A DNA stretch of 64,000 nucleotides from Mesorhizobium sp. Lineage in GTDB: Bacteria > Pseudomonadota > Alphaproteobacteria > Rhizobiales > Rhizobiaceae. Location of the stretch: positions 1 through 64,000 of the forward strand of contig JAIPUZ010000113.1 in the NCBI GenBank assembly GCA_022833215.1, in the 5' to 3' direction. Shown here in pieces: positions 15,467 through 24,490 of the stretch; within the stretch, counting starts at the first letter, position 1; each line of letters begins with the position of its first letter. Made by a program: the position numbers and the translations under genes. The notes under the pieces were generated by a model. The model was not told where the DNA came from and did no database searches. It saw nothing but the letters and a program-made list of their open reading frames with translations.

Positions 15467-18269
15467 GGCAGACGTTGTTGGTAAGTTCGTCGATGCGATG
15501 GGTTCCCATGGGATCCAGGTCGACGCCGGCGACATCGTCGCTGACGGGCAGATCCACCGAATCCACGTCCATGGCGACAAGAAGGGCTCGAAGAACGCCT
15601 GGTACATCCTGCACTATGACCAGCACCCGGCCGGGGCGTTCGGCTGCAATAAGCGCTTGGGCATGGACGTGCGGATCAAGTGGTCCAGCGACAAGGTCGT
15701 GCACCTGTCGCCCGAGGAGCGGATCGCCCTGCGCAAGAAGATGCGCGCCCAGCGCGAGCAGAAAGCCCGGGAGGAAGCCGAGCGCTGGAACGCCGCTGCC
15801 AGCCGCGCGGAGCTGATCCTCACCGAGGGCACCGACCCGGGCGATGACCATCCGTACTTGCAGCGCAAGGGCGTCAAGAATTACGGTCTGCTTGAGGGCC
15901 AGTGGCTGGTCACCCGAAAGGATTCGGGCGAGGTGACGCTGGTCACGAAGCGCGCGCTCTATGTGCCGCTGCGCGATACCAAGAAGCGGGTGTGGTCGCT
16001 TCAGGGCATCTTCGCCAGCGACAAGAACCCGCTTCGCCGGGACAAATCCTTCCTGCAGGACGGCAAGAAGCAGGGCCTGTTCTACACCATCGGCAAGCCG
16101 AAACAGGTCGACGGCCGGTCCGTCATCCTGCTGGCCGAGGGCTACGCCACCGCCGCCAGCATCCACGAGGCCACGGGCCACGCCGTGGTGGTCACGTTCG
16201 ACGCAGGCAACATGTTCCATGTCGGCCGGGCCATGCGCGGCGCGTTCCCCGGCGCTCTGCTGGTGTTCTGCGCCGACAACGACCAATGGACCACCGAGCC
16301 GGTGGAGAACCCCGGCGTCCATTGGGCGAAGCGCTCAGCGGCCGAGGTCAACGGCCTGCTCGTCGTGCCCGAGTTCGCCGATCTGGCGACCAAGCCTTCG
16401 GACTTCAACGACCTCCACGCGCTGCAGGGGCTCGACGAGGTGGCGGCGCAGATCGGGCTCGCGCTCACGCCGCCGGCGCCGGCCGAGCCGCCAGCCGCCG
16501 ATCCGGAGCCAGCGGCACCGCCGCCCGCGCCTGCGCCGGCACCGGCACCGGCCAAGGCCGAGGACGATGCGCCGCCCCCGCCGTCGCAGGAGGGCGGCGG
16601 GTATTTCGTGCTGCTCGGCTACGACCACGAGCGCTACTACATTTTCCAGCACGAGAAGAAGCAGGTGCTGGTCTACAGCAAGAGCGACTTCACCGAGGCC
16701 GGCCTGATCGCGCTCGCCCCCTTGAACTGGTGGGAGATGGAATTCCCGGCCGAGAAGGGCGGTATCGAGAAGAAGGCGGCGGTCGACTGGATCATGCGCG
16801 GCTGCAACAAAGCCGGCATCTACGATCCGAAGCGGTTGCGCGGGCGCGGCGCGTGGGTCGATGCAAAGCGCATGGTGTTCCACCATGGCGGGTATTTGAC
16901 CGTCGACGGCTCGGCGACGCCCATCACCCATATCCGCTCACGCTACGTCTACGAGCTGGATATCTCCCTGCCGGATCCCGCGCCCGATGCGCTGACCGAC
17001 GCCGAGGGCAAGAATCTGCTCGATCTGGCAGGCATGTTCCGCTGGACGAAGGAGGGTAGCTCGGCGCTGCTCGCCGGCTGGGTCGCGCTCTCCCCGCTTT
17101 GCGGCGCGCTGCGCTGGCGTCCGCACATCTGGATTACCGGCGGGCCGGGCTGCGGCAAGACCACGGTGATGGAGCGGTTCGTTCACCCGCTCATGAACGG
17201 CATCGAAATCTACGCGCAGGGCAACTCCACCGAGGCCGGGATCCGGCAGACGCTGAAATCGGACGCCCTGCCGGTTCTGTTCGACGAGTCCGAGTCCAAC
17301 GAGGAAAAGGACGTCGTCCGCGTCCAGAACATCCTATCGCTGATCCGGCAAGCCTCGACCGAGTCGCAGGCCAAGACACTGAAGGGCACCGCCGGCGGCG
17401 ACGCGCTGGCGTTCCATATCCGCTCGATGTTCTGCCTGTCGTCTATTCAGGTCGCGATCAAGCAGCAGGCCGACATGGAGCGTATGGCCCGGCTGTCGCT
17501 CAAACCCAAGCGCGAGGACAGCAACTTCTTGGCGACGTGGGAGGCGCTGAAGGAGGCGCTCTACGCCCTCGGCCGCGACGAGACCCTGCCGGCGCGCCTG
17601 TTCCGCCGCTCGTTGAACCTGCTGCCGATCACCCGCCGGAACATCGAGACGTTCGCCACGGCGGCCGCCCAGCGGTTCGGCAGCCAGCGCGACGGTGACC
17701 AGTATGGCACGCTGCTGGCCGGCGCCTGGTCGCTGATCAGCGGCGAGCTCGCGACGCTCGACGACGCCTTCGCCATGATCGACCGCTACGACTGGTCCGA
17801 GCATCTTGAGGGCGCGGACGGCGACGACTCGTCCCGCGCGCTCGCCGCGCTGATCGAGGCCCACATCAAGCTGCAGGGCGGCAACACGGTCACTGTCTAT
17901 GAGCTGGTGCGCATCGCGCTGAACAAGGCCGTCGACGGCGTGGACGGCATGTCCAGCGTCGGGGCCGCGGCGGTGCTGGCCCGCTACGGCATGCGCATCA
18001 AGGACGGCCGGCTGCTGGTGTCGAACAAGTCGGAGCAGGCCAAGAAGCTGTTCACGGGCACACCCTACGCATCGGACGTGCGTGGCGCGCTCAAGCGTGT
18101 CCCAGGGGCGGACACCTACGAGAACAAGACCGTGCGCATCGGTGGCGTGGAGACGAAGTGCGTTTCGCTGCCGCTCGATTTCGCCGACGACGAGCAGTCG
18201 ACCTTGCCCTACGGCAACGCCAGCGCCGCGCCGAGGTGGGATCCCGACAGCGACGATCCGCCGTTCTGA
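15459..18269 (+). CDS. TOPRIM primase fused to DUF927 helicase
   Basis: 936 residues. The N-terminus resembles phage primases lacking an obvious zinc finger. A TOPRIM domain follows, with LLAEGYATAASI (catalytic Glu about 227) and LLVFCADND (about 270). After a Pro/Ala linker (about 340-370) comes a DUF927 helicase with TGGPGCGKTT (Lys567) and LPVLFDESESNEEKD as Walker B. It should synthesise primers and unwind DNA for phage replication. GGAGGCGGT precedes ATG 15459. Confidence 0.88.
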   Translation: MHEADVVGKFVDAMGSHGIQVDAGDIVADGQIHRIHVHGDKKGSKNAWYILHYDQHPAGAFGCNKRLGMDVRIKWSSDKVVHLSPEERIALRKKMRAQREQKAREEAERWNAAASRAELILTEGTDPGDDHPYLQRKGVKNYGLLEGQWLVTRKDSGEVTLVTKRALYVPLRDTKKRVWSLQGIFASDKNPLRRDKSFLQDGKKQGLFYTIGKPKQVDGRSVILLAEGYATAASIHEATGHAVVVTFDAGNMFHVGRAMRGAFPGALLVFCADNDQWTTEPVENPGVHWAKRSAAEVNGLLVVPEFADLATKPSDFNDLHALQGLDEVAAQIGLALTPPAPAEPPAADPEPAAPPPAPAPAPAPAKAEDDAPPPPSQEGGGYFVLLGYDHERYYIFQHEKKQVLVYSKSDFTEAGLIALAPLNWWEMEFPAEKGGIEKKAAVDWIMRGCNKAGIYDPKRLRGRGAWVDAKRMVFHHGGYLTVDGSATPITHIRSRYVYELDISLPDPAPDALTDAEGKNLLDLAGMFRWTKEGSSALLAGWVALSPLCGALRWRPHIWITGGPGCGKTTVMERFVHPLMNGIEIYAQGNSTEAGIRQTLKSDALPVLFDESESNEEKDVVRVQNILSLIRQASTESQAKTLKGTAGGDALAFHIRSMFCLSSIQVAIKQQADMERMARLSLKPKREDSNFLATWEALKEALYALGRDETLPARLFRRSLNLLPITRRNIETFATAAAQRFGSQRDGDQYGTLLAGAWSLISGELATLDDAFAMIDRYDWSEHLEGADGDDSSRALAALIEAHIKLQGGNTVTVYELVRIALNKAVDGVDGMSSVGAAAVLARYGMRIKDGRLLVSNKSEQAKKLFTGTPYASDVRGALKRVPGADTYENKTVRIGGVETKCVSLPLDFADDEQSTLPYGNASAAPRWDPDSDDPPF

Positions 18270-18271
18270 CG

Positions 18272-18305
18272 AAAAAAACGGGCCGCAAGGCCCGTTTCTG
18301 TTTCT
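18272..18305. terminator. Bidirectional terminator between converging genes
   Basis: A7 run, then ACGGGCC-GCAA-GGCCCGT and TTCTGTTT. It ends the primase operon and the converging minus-strand gene. Confidence 0.85.
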
Positions 18306-18888
18306 ACCGGCCGGATCCGGCGCCGATGCCGTCGTCGGGCTCCTGCGCGTTGGCGTAGGTGGTCACCTCGTCGATCGTCGGCGGGTCGATGCGGTGCATG
18401 ATGTGGTTGGCGATCTCGGACCCGAGTGCCTTGTCGGGGTGCGTGCGGATGTGCTTGGCGATCTTCTCGCGCATCACCTCGGCCCCGCGCCGGATGTATT
18501 CCTCGCGCTCGCTGCCCGTGTCCTTGATGAACGCGCGCAGGCTATTTTCCCGGTGGGCGGCTGCCTGCAGCAAACGCTCGAGTTCCTGCAGCCGGCGCTT
18601 GTGGTCATCCTGCACCGCCACGTCGGCCTTCATCTCGGTCGCTCGCTTGGCCGCATCGGTCACTTGGTTGACCTGCCCGATGGTGGTGGCGACCAGTTCG
18701 CCCATCTCGTTGACGCGGCCTTGCAGGCCCTGGACCTGCTGGTTCAGTTCCTGCTCGCGTTCGTGGGATGCGGCCAGCAGGCGCTCGGCCTGAACACGGG
18801 TTTCGATGGCCCGGGTGGCCACCATCTCCCAAGCCCTGTTTTGCAGGATGAGGTCGGCGATGCGTTGCTCGTGCGGTGATTTGCTCAT
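18304..18888 (-). CDS. Coiled-coil phage protein
   Basis: 194 residues from ATG 18888, preferred over 18918 because the ten extra codons lie in the upstream control region. The protein is mostly helix and coiled coil (about residues 30-125: AERLLAASHEREQELNQQVQGLQGRVNEM). HPDKALGSEIANHIMHRIDPPTIDEVTTY ends it. No family recognised. It is a lone minus-strand gene between rightward operons. Confidence 0.65.
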   Translation of the reverse strand: MSKSPHEQRIADLILQNRAWEMVATRAIETRVQAERLLAASHEREQELNQQVQGLQGRVNEMGELVATTIGQVNQVTDAAKRATEMKADVAVQDDHKRRLQELERLLQAAAHRENSLRAFIKDTGSEREEYIRRGAEVMREKIAKHIRTHPDKALGSEIANHIMHRIDPPTIDEVTTYANAQEPDDGIGAGSGR

Positions 18889-18984
18889 GGTTTCAAGTGG
18901 TTCAAGTATTGGGGCCACTATTATAATATTTGAGTACGAGTTCAGGGCTGCAATGCCTTGCGGTTACACTTGGTTTCACAACGG

Positions 18985-19017
18985 TTCCCGCAACATCACG
19001 GAAAGTCACGGTAATAT
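18985..19017 (+). promoter_or_regulatory. Class II promoter/operator
   Basis: TTCCCG-N8-CGGAA, then AAGTCACGG and TAATATT as -10. It aligns base by base with the copy at 29364-29397. It precedes the small-gene operon that begins at 19043. Confidence 0.5.
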
Positions 19018-19042
19018 TAACCCGTCAACTTTGGGGGGCGAT

Positions 19043-19246
19043 ATGGCAGGCGTGCCGATTTTCTCGGTAGGTGCTGGCGGCAAGCAGGCTGCGCAGCGCG
19101 AGGACGGGCAGTGGTTCTACCGTCTGCGCCGCGTCGCCAGCCTCCGAGGCTCGATGGGCTGGAGCCGTTGGCTTCCCTGCGACGGTCGGCCCGAATGTGC
19201 CTGGTACGACCCGCAGGCCGGCCGAGCCCGGCTCCCCAAGGATTAA
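19043..19246 (+). CDS. Hypothetical phage protein
   Basis: 67 residues: MAGVPIFSVGAGGKQAAQRED, then RVASLRGSMGWSRWLPCDGRPECAWYD. The GGGGGGCG before ATG 19043 sets the start. Not recognised; first gene after the class II promoter. Confidence 0.6.
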   Translation: MAGVPIFSVGAGGKQAAQREDGQWFYRLRRVASLRGSMGWSRWLPCDGRPECAWYDPQAGRARLPKD

Positions 19247-19278
19247 CCCGCCCGCGAGGGCTCTATCAAGGAAAGGAA

Positions 19279-19584
19279 ATGATCGATTGGAACCTGTCTG
19301 CGGAGGACCGCCCCATCATGAACAAGATCGCGGAGCGCGCCGTCGAAATGTTGAAGGCCCAAGGGGTGATGCCGCAACCGCTCTCCCATTACGCTATGGA
19401 TGTGACCGCCGTGCACCTGAATATCCAGCCGCTGCGCTTGGCTGATCTGCTGGCTGCCGACGACTTCAACTTCGGCCACGACGTGTTCGGCATCGGTCGG
19501 CACTTGAACCGTGATCCGGAAAACCTGAAGCTGTTGCACTGCTTCCTGCCCCGCTTCTCGAAGCATGAGGAGGTGGCGGCATGA
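19279..19584 (+). CDS. Phage protein, DUF6874-like
   Basis: 101 residues: MIDWNLSAEDRPIMNKIAERAVEM and LRLADLLAADDFNFGHDVFGIGRHL with CFLPRF. I recall this as phage family DUF6874. Start set by AAGGAAAGGAA. The stop overlaps the next start (ATGA). Confidence 0.75.
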   Translation: MIDWNLSAEDRPIMNKIAERAVEMLKAQGVMPQPLSHYAMDVTAVHLNIQPLRLADLLAADDFNFGHDVFGIGRHLNRDPENLKLLHCFLPRFSKHEEVAA

Positions 19585-19817
19585 GCACCCCCGCCACCTA
19601 TGAGGAAATGGGCGCGCTGCTGGCCGTGGCCGGCGGGATCATGGCGCGGGCCGGCTTGGCCGCTCCGGTGATCCTCGGCGCATACCGCGACCGGGAGAAC
19701 GACCTTGAGATCATCGCGGCGCTCGAGGACCGGTTCGGGATCGCGGGTGATCGCGCTGTCGATCTGCTCGGTATCGACCCCGAAGACTTGGTCGGCTTGG
19801 TTAAGGTCGCGCGATGA
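19581..19817 (+). CDS. Hypothetical phage protein
   Basis: 78 residues, helical and acidic, with ILGAYRDRENDLEIIAALEDRFG. It overlaps both neighbours by 4 bases, so it is translationally coupled. Function unknown. Confidence 0.65.
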   Translation: MSTPATYEEMGALLAVAGGIMARAGLAAPVILGAYRDRENDLEIIAALEDRFGIAGDRAVDLLGIDPEDLVGLVKVAR

Positions 19818-20023
19818 AAATCTACTCCAGCCGCCCGAAGAAGAACGGCAACCGGGTCATGTTCGTCGAGCTGAAGCCGGGCGAGCAGCTGGTTTCGATC
19901 CGGGAGGACCAGCACTACCGGCTCGGCTATCCCGTCGAGGATGTCGTCGGCAGCCACATCATCGCCGAGGCCGTGCCCGTCGTCTGGTGCTCGGCCTCGC
20001 AGAAGTGGGTCGACGCTTGTTAA
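19814..20023 (+). CDS. Hypothetical phage protein
   Basis: 69 residues, beta-rich: KNGNRVMFVELKPGEQLVSIRED, ending PVVWCSASQKWVDAC. Coupled by an ATGA overlap. Not recognised. Confidence 0.65.
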   Translation: MKIYSSRPKKNGNRVMFVELKPGEQLVSIREDQHYRLGYPVEDVVGSHIIAEAVPVVWCSASQKWVDAC

Positions 20024-20090
20024 CAGCCCCGGCTCGACGGTCGCGTGCGGCCGTCCGGCAGGCGCTGTGCCTGATCTCCAAGGATAGAAA

Positions 20091-20393
20091 ATGAAGAGCA
20101 ATATTGCGATGTCCCTGCTGGGCGCGCTCGGCATGGAGCGGTTGTTCCAGAACGCCGTCCCGACGCCGGTCGGCCTGAACCGCAGCAGGCCCGGCCGTTA
20201 TGGGCGGGCCGTCAATAACCATCGCGAGCGCAAGTCCGATTTCGCCAAGACCTGCGCGCGCACCGCCAAGCACATCGGCGTCGCCCGCAAGGTAGCGCTG
20301 GGCACACTGACCATGCCCGGCGGTCGTCGCGGCATGCAGGCGCGCCGTGTCTCGGGCAAGGGCCGCAACTCCGTCTACCTCATCACCGCCTGA
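20091..20393 (+). CDS. Basic hypothetical phage protein
   Basis: 100 residues, strongly basic (NRSRPGRYGRAVNNHRERK, TMPGGRRGMQARRVSGKGRN), perhaps nucleic-acid binding. CCAAGGATAG precedes ATG 20091. No family recognised. Confidence 0.6.
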   Translation: MKSNIAMSLLGALGMERLFQNAVPTPVGLNRSRPGRYGRAVNNHRERKSDFAKTCARTAKHIGVARKVALGTLTMPGGRRGMQARRVSGKGRNSVYLITA

Positions 20394-20409
20394 TCGCCCG
20401 GAGGATCCT

Positions 20410-20760
20410 ATGCACCCCATCGTGAACTTGCGCGCGGCCAGTGCTGGCGCTCTCGAAACGCCCGCCGCCGAGCGCCGCGGCCTCATGGCGAAGGTGGCTA
20501 TCGGCTCGAAATGGCAACCGCCCCTACGCGAGCGCCTCGAACCGCACGCCGGCGTCTATCGCGGCTTCAACCCGTTTGCCGACAGCGATGCCCGGCTCGT
20601 GCAGGCTGCGGTGCTCGGGCGTGGGCTCGGCACCATCGAGCCGCAGCGCCGCCGGCGTGATCGTCGCATCGTCGACGCACTCTGGTGGGTGCTGGGTGGC
20701 GCGCTCATGGCCACGCTGGTCTGGCTCGTGCTGTTCGTCGGGCCGGCGCTGGGATTCTGA
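20410..20760 (+). CDS. Hypothetical protein with C-terminal membrane segment
   Basis: 116 residues. A soluble N-terminus is followed by a basic stretch QRRRRDRRI and one membrane helix (VLGGALMATLVWLVLFVGPALGF), so it is probably a tail-anchored inner-membrane protein. ATG 20410 follows GGAGGA. Confidence 0.65.
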   Translation: MHPIVNLRAASAGALETPAAERRGLMAKVAIGSKWQPPLRERLEPHAGVYRGFNPFADSDARLVQAAVLGRGLGTIEPQRRRRDRRIVDALWWVLGGALMATLVWLVLFVGPALGF

Positions 20761-20824
20761 ACCGACGCCGGGGCGGCTCCCCGGCCAATCAATACCAGCG
20801 CCGGCCTACGGCGCGGAGGAAATC

Positions 20825-21772
20825 ATGAAGACCCTTATCAAAGCCGCGCGGCTGTATAGCGCGAAGCTGCCCGCTGCTGATCTCGTTGCGGGCCACCTGC
20901 AGGAGAAGCAGTTCGGCGAGCTGTCCAGCCTGCAAGTCTCCGGCGCCGGGTTCGTGCCCGTGAAGGATGGCGAGTTCGTCGCGACGTTCGAGGGCGGCTT
21001 CGCCTTCGCCGTGCGCATCGACACGAAGGTGATCCCGCCCAGCGCGGTGAAGGCCGAGACGCAGCGGCTGGCCGATGCGTATGAAAAGGACAACGGCTTC
21101 CCGCCCGGGCGCAAGTCCCGCAAGGAGTTGAAGGAGCGGGCGTTCGACACCCTGCTGCCGCGTGCCTTGGTACATACGGTCGATCTGCATGCGTTCTATC
21201 ACGTCGAGGACAACCTGCTGATCGTGCCGACCTCGAGCAAGGCTGCGGCCGACATCGTCACCGGCCTGCTGATTCAGGCCATCGGCTCGGTCGAGACGAG
21301 CACCCTGAACGTCAGCGAGGTCAAGCACGGGCTGACCACGCGCCTGGCGAGATGGCTGATGCTGGACGACAACGAGGACGAGGATCCCGATCTCGCGTTC
21401 GGGACGGACTTCACGCCCTCTGACACCGTGACGCTCTCGCGCCGGGTGGATAGCGGCAAGGAGCGCCTGTCCATCCAGATCGCCGACCTGCAGCAGGCCC
21501 GCGCCGCGATCCGCGAAGCGCTGGTGTCGCAGTTTGGCGTGACGTCGATCCGGTTCGACTATCCCGGCGTGACGTTCACCCTGAACGACGATTTCTCGCT
21601 GCGCTCCCTGTCGTTCGAGTCCGGGCCGGATGACGAGGGTGCTCAAAGTGTCGATGGCTGGGCGCATGAAGCCAGCGTCGAGACGATGATCGTCTCCCGC
21701 GTGGTGCGCTCGCTGTTGGAGCTGCTGCAGTACAAGGCGCCCGCGACCGATTCCGCCGAAGCCACGGCGTAA
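20825..21772 (+). CDS. rdgC: RdgC-like recombination-associated protein
   Basis: 315 residues. RLYSAKLPAADLVAGHLQEKQFGELSSLQ, GFVPVKDGEFVATFEGGFAF, PPSAVKAETQRLADAYEKDNG and the basic GRKSRKELKERAFDTLLPRALVHT segment are characteristic of RdgC. RdgC is a ring-forming DNA-binding protein that limits RecA action. Its presence beside phage RecE/RecT-type genes suggests control of host RecA. GGAGGAAATC sets the start. Confidence 0.85.
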   Translation: MKTLIKAARLYSAKLPAADLVAGHLQEKQFGELSSLQVSGAGFVPVKDGEFVATFEGGFAFAVRIDTKVIPPSAVKAETQRLADAYEKDNGFPPGRKSRKELKERAFDTLLPRALVHTVDLHAFYHVEDNLLIVPTSSKAAADIVTGLLIQAIGSVETSTLNVSEVKHGLTTRLARWLMLDDNEDEDPDLAFGTDFTPSDTVTLSRRVDSGKERLSIQIADLQQARAAIREALVSQFGVTSIRFDYPGVTFTLNDDFSLRSLSFESGPDDEGAQSVDGWAHEASVETMIVSRVVRSLLELLQYKAPATDSAEATA

Positions 21773-21818
21773 CTCGTTGGGCCGGCTACGGCTGGCCCGC
21801 TCTCCATAGGAAATCACC

Positions 21819-22271
21819 ATGACGAAGAAGCGTGTAGCGGCCGCGCCGGCCGGAACGTCCAACCCTGTGCCGTCCAGCCCGCTGACGACGGGGCAGATGC
21901 GCTATGCCTCCAATCGGCTGCATGAGTTGGCGGAGGCGCTGATCGAGCGCCGCATCAAGGCTCTGCCGCCATTCCCGGAGTGCCCCGATCTGACGAACGA
22001 CGAGAAAGTCGCCTTGATCCTCGCCGGCAAGGCCAAGCTGCTGCGCAAGGGTCTGTCGGGTTATATCCGCCTGGTCGACGCCTACGGATACCCGGAACAT
22101 GATCGTGCTGTCGCTGCGTGGACGAAGCGCAATAAAGCGCGGGCGGCGAAGGTCGACCAGATCCGCGATTCGGTCAACGTCGACCGCGGCAAGCTGCAAG
22201 ACGAGATCGCCCTCGGCACGGACGGCACCACCGTGCTGGCGAAGCTGGAGGCGTTCGCCGCCATGAAGTAG
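21819..22271 (+). CDS. Hypothetical phage protein
   Basis: 150 residues, mostly helical: TTGQMRYASNRLHELAEALIERRIKAL and ILAGKAKLLRKGLSGYIRLVDAYGYPEHDRAVAAWTKR. Last gene of its operon, before a strong terminator. Function not recognised. Confidence 0.65.
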   Translation: MTKKRVAAAPAGTSNPVPSSPLTTGQMRYASNRLHELAEALIERRIKALPPFPECPDLTNDEKVALILAGKAKLLRKGLSGYIRLVDAYGYPEHDRAVAAWTKRNKARAAKVDQIRDSVNVDRGKLQDEIALGTDGTTVLAKLEAFAAMK

Positions 22272-22357
22272 GGGGCTTGCCAGGCTCCACGTCGATGCTA
22301 GATTCTTGGCGTAGCCTGTTGGCGGCTTAGGCTGCCAACCAGACCCAAGCCCAAAGA

Positions 22358-22392
22358 AGCCCTCACGGCCCCCAACTCCGTGGGGGCTTTTT
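22358..22392 (+). terminator. Intrinsic terminator
   Basis: AGCCCTCACGG pairs with CCGTGGGGGCT (11 bp, one G-T) and is followed by TTTT. Ends the 19.0-22.3 kb operon. Confidence 0.85.
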
Positions 22393-22433
22393 GCTGCCCG
22401 GCCCGCCTCGGGCATCGCGCACCGGCAATCGGT

Positions 22434-22843
22434 GGTTACGGTTACACCTAATTGCGCGTAAGTCATTGATTTATAAGCGTAACCGTGTAACCAAACCGGG
22501 AGGGGTAGAGCCTGGCAGGCCTGAACGTAACCGGTTTGACCCTGTCCGGTTAGGGCTTGGTTATGTTTTTGGTTACGGACCTAAGTTGTTGATCTATATA
22601 GGAAAAATACCCTTCCTATATATAAATATAACCATGTAACCATGTATATAGTTATATATATACGTACATGCATGCGCCTGCACATACGCACGTACATGCG
22701 CATGCACATGCAGGTATGGTTCTGTTGTTTTTTCGGGTTTGGACGGTTATGCGGTTAGGAATCCGTCTTTTCCTTTACAGATCAAACACTTAGGCGTAAC
22801 TTTCGGTCAAACCCCGCCGGTTATGCCCCGGAAATGCCTAACC
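22434..22843. repeat. AT-rich island 1 with GGTTAC repeats and purine-pyrimidine tract
   Basis: About 14 copies of GGTTAY/RTAACC or one-base variants in both orientations, e.g. 22434, 22440, 22479, 22487, 22527, 22559, 22571, 22628, 22636, 22745, 22819. The middle (22600-22660) is TATA-rich and runs into a 60-bp alternating tract of the type CATGCATGCGC and CGTACATGCGCATG. No gene fits. It resembles an iteron-plus-unwinding layout, and a related island lies at 50389-50673. Confidence 0.6.
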
Positions 22844-22845
22844 GT

Positions 22846-22859
22846 GCTCAAATTTGAGC
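22846..22859. promoter_or_regulatory. Perfect class I palindrome
   Basis: GCTCAAATTTGAGC is a perfect 14-bp palindrome, the best copy of the recurring box. It lies 115 bp before the zinc-protein gene at 22974. A small hairpin CGTGG-GAA-CCACG follows at 22868-22880. Confidence 0.6.
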
Positions 22860-22973
22860 ATGTGTGTCGTGGGAACCACGGGCGGCACCAACAATGCGCT
22901 GCGTTCCTGCGGTGCGTGTGATCGGTTCTGATACAATCCGACGCATACCGAAATCCGAGCCGATTCCACTCCC

Positions 22974-23498
22974 ATGGTCGAATACTTCAAGGTCGAGGGG
23001 CTTGACCGCCCCATGTTCCGCTGCGACCGCTTGCGGGCATCACTTACCGTCGACGCATGCCGGTCGAACTGGACCGCCGCCAACGCCGGAGATGAACGCC
23101 GCGAGGCATGCCGCTCGTGCGCGCTCGGCGCCCAGCATGCCGGCCATGACAAGGCGTCCTGCTCGAACCTGAAGGGCTCGCTCATCTGCGGCCGCTGCAA
23201 CGAGACGTCCTCGCGCGGCTGGCTGCTCGGCAAGCACCTCTGCGTCTCCTGCTGGAACCGCGAGCGCGAATGGGTCACCGGCCGCAATGCCAAGGGCAGC
23301 CGCCCCACCAAGATGCTCCCGCTCGCTCCCCGGTCCATCCGCATCATGGAAGCCGACGAGCCCAAGGTCATTTACCGGCAGCTCACCCAGCACCATTCCG
23401 AACTCGTCGTCTCCGCGCTGCGCGATAGCGCCGGGGCCGTCACTTTCATCCCCAACAAGTTTGCCGCCGCGCAATTCGCGCAAAGGGAGATGTTCTGA
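22974..23498 (+). CDS. Cysteine-rich zinc-finger protein, possible regulator
   Basis: 174 residues with many Cys: CDRLRASLTVDACRSNW, EACRSCALGAQHAGHDKASC, then the pair LICGRCNETSSRGWLLGKHLCVSCWNRE, a CxxC-x14-CxxC zinc ribbon. The C-terminus is helical. Phage proteins of this shape are often transcription activators; here it follows the class I palindrome and precedes packaging-type genes. That role is inference. Stop and next ATG overlap. Confidence 0.65.
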   Translation: MVEYFKVEGLDRPMFRCDRLRASLTVDACRSNWTAANAGDERREACRSCALGAQHAGHDKASCSNLKGSLICGRCNETSSRGWLLGKHLCVSCWNREREWVTGRNAKGSRPTKMLPLAPRSIRIMEADEPKVIYRQLTQHHSELVVSALRDSAGAVTFIPNKFAAAQFAQREMF

Positions 23499-23926
23499 TG
23501 TCGCTGGGAAGCCACCACGGGCCGCAGGAGGCCACGAAACCGAAACCCCGGGGGGATGGGCGCGACGATGGCAATGAGCCCGTCACAGGCCCGGAAATCG
23601 CTTCACATGCCTGGGCGCTGACCGGTCACTGCTGCCGCATCTGCTTCTCGCGCATCGTGCAGGCCGAACGCGAAGGCGGCGGCTATCACTACCGATGCAC
23701 CGGATGCGGCTCCGCCGGCGAGGGCACGCACCCCAAGGTGATCTGCTCCTGCGGCCTGAAGATCAAGACCGTCACCCGGCGCGAGATCTTCCGCAATGGC
23801 AAGGCCGGCACCGAGAAGGTGCACGGCTACAAGGACATGGGCGTGCGCTGCATCGTCAACGATGCGGTCTGCCCCGAGAACCCCTACGAGATCGTCGCCC
23901 GTCAGGTTGACGAGTCGGGACGGTAA
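23498..23926 (+). CDS. Zinc-ribbon protein
   Basis: 142 residues. HCCRICFSRI and YRCTGCGSAGEGTHPKVICSCGLKI supply four or more Cys pairs in zinc-knuckle spacing. Overlaps the preceding stop by one base (TGATG), so coupled to it. Function unknown; possibly acts with the zinc protein upstream. Confidence 0.6.
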   Translation: MSLGSHHGPQEATKPKPRGDGRDDGNEPVTGPEIASHAWALTGHCCRICFSRIVQAEREGGGYHYRCTGCGSAGEGTHPKVICSCGLKIKTVTRREIFRNGKAGTEKVHGYKDMGVRCIVNDAVCPENPYEIVARQVDESGR

Positions 23927-23935
23927 AATTCTGTC

Positions 23936-24487
23936 ATGGCAACCGTGAAACGACTATCCGCCGACGAATGGGCCGCCGCTCGCGTGGCTTGGGAGTCTGA
24001 CCCCACTATGACGCTCGGCCGTCTGGCGGACGCCTTGGGCATTGCAAAGCAATCCGTCCACTACCGGATGAAGGCCGACGAGAAGAAGGGTAACCCGTGG
24101 GAGAAAAAGCAAACGCTCTCCGACATCGCGGCGCGCGCCCAACGCATCGCCGACCGTCAGTCAGCGAAAGTCTCTGACGATCCTGACGCGGGCGTCAGAG
24201 AAAAGAAGGACGCAGGCGAGCCCCCGCCAATGCCTACCGCTGACACCCCTGCCGATCAGCGAGCGGATGTCATCGCCCGACACCGGCGCGAATGGGCGAT
24301 CATCAAGGGCCTTTCCAATGAGGCTATCAAAGGCCGTGACTTCGAGCGCGCCAAGCTGGCGAAGATCACCAGCGAAACCATGAAGATTTGGCAGGACGGC
24401 GAGCGCAAGGCATGGGGCCTGGACGCGATCGACCCCGAAAAGCAGGCCCCCGTCGTCGTCATCGAGCGCTCCAGCGCCGGAGGATAA
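23936..24487 (+). CDS. Candidate small terminase subunit / HTH DNA-binding protein
   Basis: 183 residues. The N-terminal helix-turn-helix (WESDPTMTLGRLADALGIAKQSVHYRMK) is followed by a charged linker and a conserved helical end, ARHRREWAIIKGLSNEAIKGRDFERAKLAKITSETMKIWQDGERKAWGLD. I recall this C-terminal pattern from phage DNA-recognition proteins of small-terminase type. It is 19 kb away from the large terminase, so the assignment stays tentative. Confidence 0.5.
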   Translation: MATVKRLSADEWAAARVAWESDPTMTLGRLADALGIAKQSVHYRMKADEKKGNPWEKKQTLSDIAARAQRIADRQSAKVSDDPDAGVREKKDAGEPPPMPTADTPADQRADVIARHRREWAIIKGLSNEAIKGRDFERAKLAKITSETMKIWQDGERKAWGLDAIDPEKQAPVVVIERSSAGG

Positions 24488-24490
24488 TTC

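Noticed and set aside
22846-22859. LexA/SOS box
   Set aside because: The palindrome GCTCAAATTTGAGC does not match the alphaproteobacterial GTTC-N7-GTTC LexA box.
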